Below are positions 42,231 through 52,026 of a stretch of DNA of 64,000 nt, piece by piece. Source of the stretch: Dactylorhiza incarnata (lineage: Eukaryota; Streptophyta; Magnoliopsida; Asparagales; Orchidaceae). Location of the stretch: assembly GCA_033032865.1 (NCBI GenBank), contig JAWHQI010000068.1:5084001-5148000 (forward strand). The letters run 5' to 3'. A program made the position numbers and the translations under genes. A model generated the notes under the pieces. It was not told where the DNA came from, ran no database searches, and was given only the letters and a program-made list of their open reading frames with translations. Position 1 is the stretch's first letter; each line of letters opens with the position of its first letter.

Positions 42231-43462
42231 TCAGGGGTAAGGAAGCCACTTCCAGCGACCCCGGCCTCGCTTCCCCGCACGCGGCGGCACTCTCGGATAA
42301 TGGTAGTCGCGAAGCGCTTTAAACTCGCGCAGGATCAGGTGCGCTTGATCCTCGCCCCGCGAGATGTGCACGCCGGGTGAGGTAACATCGGCGCGAGGCA
42401 CCGGCTCCGCCTCGGCGATCAAGCGCGCATTCGCGTCCTCCAACACGGCGAATCTCTCGTCAAAGGCAGCCCGATCCGCGTCATACCGCTCTTCCAACTC
42501 GCGTAACATCATGCCGTGCTTCTGAAGCACCTCGGACACCCGACTTTTCATCCGCACGGGGTCGCCAAGGTCACCCAAGAAATCTTCAATCTGGCTGGGC
42601 GAAGGCGGTGGTGACATCTCCATCCTCCCGTGCTCTGACTCAGGGGTGGCCCCTGGGATTTCAGCGGAGAGAGTTAGTAGGATCTGAAGGCAAGCAAGAG
42701 ATGGGAGCTCGCGAAAACATGCCAACCTGGCGAGGAGGGGGACTCGCGATGGGGCTTGCACGAGGACTCCGGCCGACCCCGGAAGTTTTCGTGGAATCCC
42801 GAGACATGGGGTTTCCCCAGACCAGGAGGGTATACCACTCTCTCCGCGACTTTGACACCGTCGAGAAGCGAGCCGCCTGGACTTCGCTTCCCCATCAGAC
42901 CGAAGCCAGGGGTCACCACGCTAACCTTAGGCGGGACCGGCGAGTTCGCCGGTGTAGAGCCTTTCTCCTTGGGGCTCGGCGATGGGGTACCTACATGGAC
43001 CACAAACGCGTAGATAGCGCCTGGACTTATGCAGGAATAATGGAGGAGGCGAGCGACTTACGAGGTTGCGAGAGAGGCGCTTGTTGGGACGAGGTCCCGA
43101 CCCCAGCATCTAGCGATCCCAGCTTCGCGGGGGACGAAGCATGGGAAGTTGTCAGCGCGAGGCTCGCCATGCGGTCCTCGGGTGGAAAATTCTGCGAAAA
43201 GGAAGAGAATGAGCAAGGAGTCGATGAAAAGGCTTTAGGCAAAGGATACCTGTTGTGCAAGCTCGGTATTCGGCGGAGGGGACGAGTCAAGTGGCGATGT
43301 CGCGTCCTCCTCCGGCGACCTCCTAACCGACTTAGCTTTCTTAGTCTGGGGGGAAGAAGAGGCGGCAGGGTTGAATATCCAGGCGTTGTGCTCGGCGGCC
43401 CGAGCTTTCGCCATCTCCCTGGAAGCCTTCAGCCGTTCCAACGCGCTCTGCTTGGAAGACAT
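42231..43462 (-). CDS. Opposite-strand spliced gene 2 of element A (unknown protein)
   Basis: Proposed exons on the minus strand are 43462-43250, 43191-43062, 42990-42727 and 42652-42231. Introns of 58, 71 and 74 bp are all GT...AG (CAG|GTATCC...TTCGCAG, CCTC|GTAAGT...CATGTAG, CCAG|GTTGGC...ATCCCAG). Phases 0, 1 and 1 match on both sides of every junction. The result is one frame of about 342 aa, starting MSSKQSALERLKASREMAKA. The N-terminus is charged and probably helical, and the middle is proline/serine-rich. The end is helical (about LQKHGMMLRELEERYDADRA), probably coiled coil, with a basic tail. I do not recognise a family. It sits between gene 1 and the 3' LTR and shares gene 1's orientation. 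A sense-strand open frame of 303 aa (42608-43519) overlaps it and is less likely. Confidence 0.68.
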
Positions 43463-43532
43463 CCAAAAGGAAGAAGGATTTCGGCGAGGAGGAAGGGGAA
43501 GGAAAGGCTCGATCACTAGCCGCGGTGGACGG

Positions 43533-43541
43533 TATTTATAG
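43533..43541 (-). promoter_or_regulatory. TATA box for opposite-strand gene 2
   Basis: The minus strand reads CTATAAATA about 70 bp upstream of the proposed ATG at 43462, inside the element and outside the LTR. Confidence 0.62.
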
Positions 43542-43639
43542 TTTCAGGCATGGGGCCCACCGGAAAGATTCCCGCCACGTCAACAGAATCAGCGAACATC
43601 AGGGGTTGGATGTATCTTCGCGAGCTTAGAACAACCTCG

Positions 43640-43655
43640 CGAAGAGCGGGGATTG
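43640..43655 (+). promoter_or_regulatory. Polypurine tract of element A
   Basis: CGAAGAGCGGGGATTG directly precedes the 3' LTR at 43656. Confidence 0.65.
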
Positions 43656-44975
43656 TGTACAACCCCGATGTTCGCCACTCGCGCTCAAGGAGGCGAGCCC
43701 AGAGGGGCGAACCCTGATCTCCGGCGAGGTAGGTCAAGGAAGAGCAAGAGACTGCGCAGGCGAGCGAGCCCAGCGGAGGAGAGTTAACCAGCTTCCTTGA
43801 AACTCGCCGAGGTGGCGCAGGCTCGCGAGCTCCACTCACGAGGAAGGCCATTTTGGGGTACAGTTAGCCATTTTGGGGTACAGTTAGCCATTTTGGGGTG
43901 CGGATAGCCATCCTGGGGTTCGCCGACCCAGAGGCTCGCGAGGGCAGTGTATGCGAGCCCGACCGGTTAAGGAGGAAGCTCGCCAGGCGAGCCCGGAACC
44001 TCTTGGGGTACAGTTAGCCATTTTGGGGTGCGGATAGCCATCCTGGGGTTCGCCGACCCAGAGGCTCGCGAGGGCAGTGTATGCGAGCCCGACCGGTTAA
44101 GGAGGAAGCTCGCCAGGCGAGCCCGGAACCTCTTGGGGTACAGTTAGCCATTTTGGGGTGCGGATAGCCATCATGGGGTTCGCCGACCCAGAGGCTCGCG
44201 AGGGCAGTGTATGCGAGCCCGACCGGTTAAGGAGGAAGCTCGCCAGGCGAGCCCGGAACCTCTTGGGGTACAGTTAGCCATTTTGGGGTGCAGTTAGCCA
44301 TCCTGGGGTTCGCCGACCCGGGGGTTCGCGAGCTCCGCTCGCGAGGGCAGTCGGCTTGGCCGGGTCGCTAGGAGCGAGCCCAACCATCCGAGGAAGGGGT
44401 CCGCTAGGCGAGCCCGCCTCGAGTGAGAGTTGATAATACCTCTGGAGTTCACCGACCCAGAGGCTCGCGAGCTCCACTCGCGAGGGAGGTCGCGAAGCGG
44501 GCTGGCTCGCCCCGTAGAGGTCCAGGAAGGGATTTTTACCAAGAGGCCCCCGGTGGTCTGCACCTAGCCTCTCTAAACAGCGGAGTTTGGCTGTTAGCAG
44601 ACCAATCCGGGGTGCGGATAGTAAGATTGGACAGCGGGATTTGGCTATTGACAGACCACAAAACTGAAATCTATAAATAGACCTCAAAGGGCACCTTGGA
44701 AGAGAGGGTTCTTTATCTGAGCTCTTCTCTCCCTAGGTCGCTTTGGTTTGGGCTCTCTAGCACTCCAAGGTGCCCGAGTCTTAGCTTTGGCTTGGGAGGG
44801 GAAGCGCTCAACGATCTTCCGGGTTAGTGGAGGGACCTCCTCGCTGAGACTAGGGTCTTCGTTCTTTGCTCGAGTCGTCAACCTTACCTCTCCCGAGGGA
44901 CCGGTAAGGGCTAGCTGCCCCTCATCTCGGTGAGGGCCCCGAGCTCCACTCGAGACCGAGAAATCGGTTTCAACA
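43656..44975 (+). repeat. 3' LTR of element A
   Basis: The LTR is 1,320 bp, the same length as the 5' LTR. By eye about seven substitutions separate them (for example near 43778, 43835, 44173, 44458, 44664, 44764 and 44894). This low divergence indicates a recent insertion. The TATA box is at 44671-44679. Confidence 0.97.
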
Positions 44976-45455
44976 CAATCACCACCCGTCAGATCGCCAG
45001 TGGTCACATAAGGCAGACCACGCGATCAGACCTCTTGGACGATCATCCGACCAAGACGCAGATCAGCAGACAAGATCGCGCACAGGTCGCGCGAACATGA
45101 GACCGTGCACAAGCCGCGCGGTCACAAAGGTACTCCTTCCTTAGACCACCAGGAGCAAACCAGGAACCATCTGGCCGACTTAGAACAAGTCGCCAGATCG
45201 CCAAGCACAAACCGCCCGGACAGGCGGTCACACTTAGGAATAGACCGCCCGGTCTTCCAACAAGGAAGACAAGCCAACCAGCACACCAGCTCGGGAATAG
45301 ACCGCAGCTACAAAGAACAAACTGAAACAACCAGCAGACCGACAGAACAAACCGGCAGAGCCCTACTGACAGATAACATACACAAGCCGCGCGGTCTCCG
45401 CGGTCTCCCAAACTAGACCGCCCGGTATCCTCCACTCCACTTCAAAATTTCAACA
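44976..45455 (-). repeat. 5' LTR of element G, part 2
   Basis: Continuation of the G LTR after element A, beginning with the duplicated CAATC and ending TTTCAACA. It carries more GACCGC inverted motifs. Confidence 0.9.
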
Positions 45456-46685
45456 ATGTCGTGCTTCGAGCGGTGCATAGACAGAAAGTAACTGTGACGG
45501 TTGAGGGTCGCGCACACCTCTTCTCCAAGCATCACCACTAGCAATTGCTAGGGCTTCACACACAACGAACTCAGAAAATCACAACAAGGAAAATGCTATT
45601 CTCATACCACCGCATCATTGCACATGGACATCATAAAAGATCTATGACATTAAGCTAAGCAATAGTTCATTACAACAACCCCAAGGAAGTACAAGCATCA
45701 AGTTTAGAGAGGACCAATAGGAAGATGTCACCGCATCTTGGGTTCTCGGCCGGAATGAGAGGTTGTCGGGCTCTCTCCGGGCTCGGCCCTCAGATGGTGT
45801 GCGGGCTCGATGGAGGCTGTCACCGCTCCAACGACCTACAACACTTCTATGGTTTCCCACGACGAGGAATGCTTGAACACTTGGTGGAGAATGCTTGCTA
45901 ACACTCCCGAATGGAAGAATGGTGGTGGAAATTGCTGGAAAATGGTCTCCTTGGTGGTGGAGGTGAAGGAGAAGCCTTAAGACCTCAGAAACGATGGGGA
46001 GGACCTGATTTCCCGCTCCCCTTGCGAGATCTCCTGTTGACTGCGGCGTATCCTGCATTTTATACTAATCAGGCAAAAAAATGGTCACGCACGGTCGATC
46101 GCACGACCGTGCGTGAACCGTGCGTTATTAAATGATAAAATCTGACTTGAGGGAGATGCTGCGCCGCCCGTCCGTTTTACTCACGCACGGGAAAATCCGC
46201 TCGTGCGTACAAACGCACAGGTAAATTCAGAATGACCAAAAATAAGAGAAAATAGGTCGATCGTGCATTTTACTCACGCACGGGCAAATCCGCCCGTGCG
46301 TAAAACACACGACTAAACAAAGATTGTCCATTTTCTGCCCAGATACAAACGCACGATCCCTACCGTCCGTGCGTCAAGGAAACGCATGACCGTGCGATAT
46401 GCACAGAATAGATTTTGGGGGAAAACGGGACGATCCGGCCACCTGCACATAAGACATACCAGCTGAGAATACACCTCCAGCACCAAATAAACACAGAAAA
46501 AGGATTGGGGAACACCATGTGCTTACCCCCAAAAACAAGGAGCGCAAATGTACACCGAAACGGGCCTAAGAGTGCACCTAGCAGGGAATAACAAATATGA
46601 TCGTAAACATGCCTAAATTCTGGTGCATCGACTAGAAATACGACCCAGATGAGTCCATAAATGTGTATATAAATGGGATTCATCA
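45456..46685 (-). repeat. 5' LTR of element F, part 2
   Basis: Continuation of the F LTR after element G, beginning with the ATGTC duplication and ending GATTCATCA. Parallel to 21032-22257. Confidence 0.9.
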
Positions 46686-47460
46686 ATGTGAGCGGGAGGG
46701 ATATCTGTGAAAACCCCTGCACGAACTTCCGGTAGTAGCCGACAAGTCCCAAGAAACTCCTCACGTCGATGGCCGTCTTCGACGGAGGCCAATCCCGTAC
46801 TGCCTGGATCTTTGCTGGGTCCACTGCTAGACCAGCTCCACTGATGATATGGCCTAGGAAGGCCACCACCTTCAGCCAAAACTTGCACTTGCTGAACTTG
46901 GCATACAGACGGTGCTCCCAAAGCTTCTCTAATGTCAGAGCCAAATGTCGTGCATGTTCCTCCTCCGTCCTCGAGTAAATGAGGCTGTCGTCAATGAACA
47001 CAATGACAAAGATGTCGAGATAAGGCTCGAACACCCGGTTCATCAAACTCATAAATGCTGATGGTGCATTTGTGAGTCCGAACGACATCACAGTGAACTC
47101 ATATAATCCATATCGGCTGCTGAAAGCCGTCTTCAGGATATCCTCCTCCTGGGTCCGCAGCTGATAATACCCTGATCTAAAACCTAGCTTCGAAAAGCAG
47201 TGGGCTCCCTCCAGCTGGTCAAACAGCTCATCGATCCTTGGTAACATGGATGTATTCTGAACCGTCAGCCAGTTCAGAGCTCTGTAGTCAATGCACAATC
47301 TGAGAGTCCCATCCTTCTTCTTCCCGAACAACACCGGAGCTCCCCATGGTGAGGAACTCGGCCTAACAAATCCAGCTTCCACTAGCTCCTGCAGCTGGCT
47401 TCGAAACTTCATTATCTCCTTCGGGGCCATCCGGTAGGGGGCCTTAGATATCGGCTAGCC
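46686..47460 (-). pseudogene. pol: Reverse transcriptase of element E (5' part of split pol)
   Basis: A gypsy RT core on the minus strand from [21 protein letters not shown], through [20 protein letters not shown] and FRSGYYQLR, to the catalytic FIDD ([14 protein letters not shown]) and [22 protein letters not shown] in place of YVDD is usual in plant chromoviruses. The frame is cut at 46686 by the LTR of F, and its continuation is at 20787. A stop and a frameshift at 47440-47520 separate it from protease. Confidence 0.92.
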
Positions 47461-47516
47461 CCCGACACCAGTTGGATTTGTAAATCCTTCTCACAGTGCA
47501 GAGGTAGTCCGAGTAG

Positions 47517-48040
47517 CTACTCCGGAAATACGTCGGCAAAATCCCGCACAACCAGGATATTTGACACCGAGTCTTTGACTTCCTTTGCCTCGAAGAGCAC
47601 TTGATATACCTCGTCTCCCTGCAGGTGGGCCTTGACGGCCTGAACTGATGATAAAAAGATACGAGAGGCGTATTTAGTACCTTCGATCACTACTTCACCA
47701 TCTTCATGCTTTAGAATGATCCTGCTTGCCGGACAGTCAATCCTTGCATGGTTCCCGTGCAGCCAGGTCATGCCTAAGATCAGATTGAAGTCCTTCATCT
47801 TCAAAAGCGTCGCCGGCGCTTCGAACAGCTTCCCTCCAATCTCCACATTCATGTTGCACTTTGCATTTGTTAAATCTTCTGATCCATCTGGGAATCGCAC
47901 TCTCCTGTAGATGCCCTCGAAGTGTTGCACTTGGCACAGATCGTCTACGAACTCTTCCGAGACGAACGAGTGAGAGGCACCCGTATCGAATAAAGTGTAT
48001 GCGGGCTTGCCGCAGACGAGTACTATACCTGGGTGGTTTT
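47517..48040 (-). pseudogene. pol: Aspartic protease region of element E
   Basis: The minus strand encodes a retropepsin with the active site FDTGASHSFV (the Asp codon is at 47987-47985). Downstream are VEIGGKLFEAPATLL and the flap-side motif FNLILGMTWLHG, usual in chromoviral proteases. It ends in VFPE followed by a stop at 47517, where the linker to RT should continue. Confidence 0.88.
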
Positions 48041-48154
48041 TGTTTGTTTGGTTTAATACTAAGGTAAATCTAAGGTTTACTATGTACTAATGAATCATTA
48101 AACAAAAGGCATCAAACATACCTGTAATGACCCTTGCCGGGTCCCAGGGCTGTG

Positions 48155-49307
48155 CTAGGTCCAGGCCGTACATCTGCTCTCTTTTCTGCCTCCGATCTTC
48201 GGCCTAAAATCCACGGCCTCGTCCACGTCCCCGGCCCCCAAAATGCTAGGCCTGAGGGGCAGCCTATAGTGCTGGTGGTGTATTCCTCTGAGGGCAATTT
48301 CTCCTGATATGGCCGATCTGATGACAGTGGTAGCACTCCAGAGGTGTCTCTCCTCCTCCAATACTTGGCATCTCCCGCATCTATAGAGGTCGAGGAGCCA
48401 ACACAACCAACTCTTTCTGCTCTTGCCTCTCCTCCTGGTGGGGTCGGACCTCCGTCCTTCTTTCCCCAGCATGTCGACCTCTCGCTGGTCCCTTCTGCCT
48501 CCTCGTCCCTGTTCTTCTGCCGACCTCTTCCTTCCTCGAACAAGGTGCTGGTCGGCTTCTAGCTTCTTGGCCATCTCCAAGATCTTAGTCATACTACCGT
48601 CGGAGACGAAGAGGAGGGCCTTCCTCAGCTCATCACGAAGGCCCTTGTAGAACCTCTTTGCGTATCCTGCGTCGTCCAGCTGATACGAAACCGCAAACTG
48701 GGATAGGTGGGTAAATTCCCAGTGATACTCTAGAACTGTCCTGCTCCCCTGCCTCAATTGTAGAAATCTGTCTTCCAGCTCGTCTCTTGCAGACTGCGGC
48801 ACAAAATGCTCCAGCAGTGCTACCTTGAACTCATCCCAAGAAACATATGCAACCTCAAGTCCCGCATATGCTGTGTCCAGGAACCTCTTCAGCCATCTCT
48901 TTGCATGTGACTCTAAGCACGAGACCACTAGTGGCACCTCCATATCTGTCGGGAACTGAATCCCTGTCAGCATCTCCTCCATGATGTCTACCCACTCCTC
49001 AGTCCTCACAACTGTCTCCATCTCGAGATATGATGGGGGGGAGAGACCTCAGAAGATGCTCAGCCAGTTGGCCCCAGGGTTTTGCTAAGGAGCCGGTGCC
49101 TGTTGTGCCCTGAATGTCTCCAGAATAGCGGTCAGTGTTTGTCCCATCTCCGTCTGCTGAAACGAAGTAGGAGCTAGTCGTGGTGGGATGATTTTTGGAG
49201 TCGGTGGAACTCCATGCTGCGGTGTAGGGTTCGTCGCGGGCTACACAAGAAATTACACTCGTAAGGGACTTAGCTATAGGATATTCAGTTAGAAGTAGAC
49301 TTTTCAT
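48155..49307 (-). pseudogene. gag: Gag of element E (frameshifted)
   Basis: The capsid part is open from 49021 (AKRWLKRFLDTAYAGL, SWDEFKVALLEHFVP, DRFLQLRQGSRTVLEY), matching the plant 'retrotransposon gag' family. Upstream sequence to 49307 holds the N-terminus in other frames with stops. A frameshift near 48390 puts the CCHC knuckle CYHCHQIGHIRRNC (48335-48294) in a different frame. Non-functional. Confidence 0.85.
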
Positions 49308-49421
49308 GTTATTTCCCTTATGGACACACCATTGCTTCCGCTGCTAGTTTGCCCTCAAACTAAGCTCGCGCGAGGTGGCCCAGGGTTGTGGACTTCTTTT
49401 CTTTTCTCCGGATCGAGGTTT

Positions 49422-49433
49422 GCTCTGATACAA
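49422..49433 (-). promoter_or_regulatory. iMet primer-binding site of element E
   Basis: The minus strand reads TTGTATCAGAGC, one base off the iMet consensus, three bases from the LTR end at 49437. Confidence 0.8.
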
Positions 49434-49436
49434 CTT

Positions 49437-50433
49437 TGTAAGACCCTATTTTTTTTTCAAACCCGGGGTCTTATGCCCAGAACTGCCGTTTTGCGGTGAC
49501 ACCCTCATGTGGGAAGGTCGCCACTACAAAACACCGATCCTGATGGCCTTATCGATCACAGAAAAAGTAAGAGTAACAAACTTGAGAAGAAGACAAGTCC
49601 ACATCACATATATAGTAAATCATCACAAGAGATGTCCACATAATCACAACTGAAATCAAAGACAGAAATAACAAGGGCTCCTGCCCGATACATCAAATCC
49701 TCGCTATATAAACACTCGCTGAAGCAAATCAACTAATAGTAACACTCACAGATCCCGACACTGGTGCTCCTGTGCTAGACTGCCCCATCACCATATACAC
49801 CGGCCTCCGGTGCTGCTCCATCTCCGTGGTCTCCTAAAATGATAAGGTCCACCGACCGTTAGTCAAAAAGACTAAGCCAATCCCCCACCCCTCCCCCGGT
49901 GACTCCTAGACACTGTGCGGGAAGGATGAAGCGGAGGACAACAAGGGGTATAACAAAAGCAGGTTACAGGGGTACATGGAATGTCTACACTACACATGTA
50001 TATATATAATTGAAGCAGCAAAAGAGCATAGTAAGAGCAGGTAAAGAAAAAGTAAAGTGCAGTAAGTAAAGACAAGTATATAATAGAAGAGTAACCATTG
50101 ATTTATAGGAATGCCCATACAAACCTATAGACCAAGGGGTCGTTTAGCAAAGCCTATCGTATAAGAAGTCCCATAACTGACTTATACGATAGGGGTAGGG
50201 GTTGAAATGCAATGTTTATGCTATGTCATGCAAGGTATGCTGTTAAATGTTATGTTCACATAAGTACAACTCACACACTACGACTCTATGCGCACAGACC
50301 TTTAGTTCCCCCCTTTTGGAGCTAGCAAAACTCCCAGGATACTCCCGTAGTGGCAAATGGAAGCGGTGGGTTGGGCCTCGCCCACCTCTAGGTTGGTATT
50401 TGCACTACCTAACATAGACCTAACGTATGCCTC
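49437..50433 (-). repeat. 5' LTR of element E (truncated by H)
   Basis: 997 bp matching 13360-14360 with scattered substitutions and a shorter (TA)n tract. It is cut at 50433 by element H; GCCTC (50429-50433) is the left half of H's target duplication. The rest is outside the window. Confidence 0.88.
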
Positions 50434-50579
50434 TGTTGGGACCATTGCTCACAATGTCCTAGATTTGGAGAAGTCCATTCCTAAGTCAAAGATATACCTC
50501 AGAATGTATTTGATATACTTTCTAGAATCACTGTGCAGGAGATCAGGTCAAACTAGGTGCTTAAGAAATTCATCTAAGT

Positions 50580-50925
50580 TCACAAGCGTCGAGACACTAC
50601 ACATCGCTCGACGCCTGTGACCCAGAAGCGTCGACCCATGTCTGCTATCTCAAAAATGCAAGGTCGCTGCTGAAGATCTGAGACCAAGTCAAGAAGCGTA
50701 GAGTCAAGGAATATCGCTCGACGCCATGAAATAAGAAGCGTCGAGCTCCTATTCATTGTTTTACTCCTACAGATAAAAAGCGTTGAACGACTAAAGATTG
50801 CTTGTCGCCTAAGAAGGAGGTGTTGAGAGATTCAGTCTAAGTAGAAAAGTGTCGAGCATCTACACATCGCTCGACACCTTATAGAAAAAGCGTCGACAGA
50901 GATACACAGTGCTCAACGCCCTTTT
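50580..50925. repeat. Inverted GCGTCGAG/CTCGACGC pairs in LTR of H
   Basis: GCGTCGAG-type and CTCGACGC-type 8-mers alternate (50586 with 50607, 50628, about 50694 with 50717, 50738, about 50851 with 50872, 50890 with 50911). In most pairs the starts are 21-23 bp apart, so each pair can form a hairpin. Confidence 0.85.
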
Positions 50926-51459
50926 TCCGAAAAGCTCTGAGTTAGAAATGTGTAACAGTACATCTACAGCAAGCTGAGCCATGTCGAGAGGATGACCATG
51001 TCTAAACTCCTCGTCTATTTCTGAAGCCATTAAAGACCATTGAAGATCTAACGTCATGCTGACGTGGAGGAGCATCTCAGATGTCATGGATGGCGGGTTA
51101 TAAATTGAAGGCATGTCCTATGATTTAGAAGTTGAACATTCCTATTGAAAGCCATTATCTTCTCTGTCGTTCGAGAGAAAATATGATGAAGAATCTGAAG
51201 AAGCCATCTCCTCTTCCAGAATCGTACTGAAGAAATCCCTGCAGCAATCAGGTGCTGATATTATTTCTGAAGACAGAAGGTCAAGGAGGAAGAATCTGTC
51301 TTCCTAAAGAAGAACAGTCATCACAGCCTGTGCTATTCAAGAAGACAATTTCGTTGTTGCTGTTCTGCTGAAGTTTTCTGTCTGATCTTTCAGATAGATC
51401 AAGAAGACTCGATACATTGAAGAATCCGAGTCTAAGTGTTATTTCTATTTCTTTCAATT

Positions 51460-51720
51460 TCTGTAGGATCTGAGTTGTCAGATCTGAGTGTAGGATCTTC
51501 AAAGGATCTGAGGTGTAGGATCAGGTGTGATCTGAGTTGTAAGATTCAGGGGTGAATCTGAGTGTAAGCCTATTGTTATAAATGCTGAGGTAGGATCTGT
51601 TGAGATCTGAGATTGTAGGATCTATTGGGATCTGAGAGTGTAGGATCTGTTGAGATCTGAGACTGTAAGATCTGTTGAGATCTGAGGTGTAAGACCTTTT
51701 TGGTGGTCTGAGATCTGGAG
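51460..51720 (+). repeat. GATCTGAG array downstream of H promoter
   Basis: About 12 copies of GATCTGAG with TGTAGGATCTGTTGA linkers. It sits at the same place in the LTR as the TTGNGGG array of element D, although the sequences differ. Confidence 0.85.
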
Positions 51721-51735
51721 GAGATATAAACCCTA

Positions 51736-51752
51736 TCTAGCACACTGCTAGA
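51736..51752 (+). other. Conserved LTR hairpin (element H)
   Basis: TCTAGCA-CAC-TGCTAGA, a 7-bp stem with a CAC loop. Equivalent to 12342-12358 in D, with the outer pair exchanged. Confidence 0.75.
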
Positions 51753-51947
51753 GGGGAGAAGGTGGAAAGTGGATTACCTAAGATAGGGAACCATTATAAA
51801 TTTCGGTGTGTTTGTGTTTGTTTCTTGAAAGCTCTGATCTTCATTCACATTCATTTAGGATTTAATCAAAGAATTGCAAATAGATTTTAAAATAACCTAT
51901 TCACCCCTCTCTAGGTGATTAGCTACCCTTAAATAAAGTCTTTCAAG

Positions 51948-51959
51948 TGGTATCAGAGG
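51948..51959 (+). promoter_or_regulatory. iMet primer-binding site of element H
   Basis: TGGTATCAGAGG two bases after the LTR end. Confidence 0.9.
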
Positions 51960-52026
51960 TAGGTTGTTCAAGAAAAGGTTTAACAGCCTGAACAAGACCT
52001 CATAAGGGTAGATTTGTTAAGTCGTG

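Larger units (their letters stand above)
31467..44975 (+). mobile_element. Element A: young, structurally complete Tat-lineage Ty3/gypsy
   Basis: The element is 13,509 bp. Two 1,320-bp LTRs differ at only about seven positions by eye. A perfect 5-bp duplication, CAATC, is at 31462-31466 and 44976-44980, and the empty site is seen in the other LTR of G (26145 region). Order: LTR, primer site, gag-protease-RT-RNase H, a second RNase H plus integrase, a 97-bp tandem array, two opposite-strand spliced genes, polypurine tract, LTR. The second RNase H and the CHHC Gag knuckle place it in the Tat lineage. Only two G homopolymers break its main frame. Confidence 0.95.
25438..45455 (-). mobile_element. 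Element G: Ty1/copia with complete but broken gag-pol
   Basis: In minus order: 5' LTR (45455-44976 plus 31466-30758, split by A), primer site, gag, protease, integrase, RT, RNase H, polypurine tract and 3' LTR (26601-25438). The target duplication is ATGCC at 25433-25437 and ATGTC at 45456-45460, one mismatch. The uninterrupted sequence in the other LTR of F (GATGCCGTGC) confirms the empty site. Several stops and frameshifts make it non-functional. Confidence 0.92.
20788..46685 (-). mobile_element. Element F: non-autonomous LTR element with tRNA-Asp-type primer site
   Basis: Two 1,470-bp LTRs (TGATG...CATCA) flank only about 2.9 kb of internal DNA (22258-25192). The target duplication ATGTG is perfect (20783-20787 and 46686-46690). 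The primer site is of the Athila/Tat type. There is no capsid, protease, RT or integrase, only a short two-knuckle protein. The 5' (right) LTR was later split by copia G. It probably depends on an Athila- or Tat-type partner; that is inference from the primer site. Confidence 0.88.
13360..50433 (-). mobile_element. Element E: Ty3/gypsy chromovirus (Tekay/Del-like)
   Basis: The element reads on the minus strand: 5' LTR (50433-49437, truncated by H), primer site, gag, protease, RT, then a break at 46686/20787 where F is inserted, then RNase H, integrase with chromodomain, and the 3' LTR (18639-13360). It interrupts Gag of D; the left duplication candidate is TGCTC (13355-13359). Long LTRs and a C-terminal chromodomain fit the Tekay/Del clade. 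All genes carry stops or frameshifts, so it is an old copy. Confidence 0.88.
50434..51945 (+). repeat. 5' LTR of element H
   Basis: The LTR is 1,512 bp, TGTTGGGACC...CTTTCA. TATA-like TTATAAATTG is at 51099-51105. Upstream is an inverted-motif cluster, and downstream a GATCTGAG array and a hairpin. Confidence 0.85.

Noticed and set aside
42608..43519. Sense-strand 303-aa frame in element A
   Set aside because: It overlaps the minus-strand gene 2, whose six splice sites and phases agree and which has a TATA box; the sense frame has no motif.
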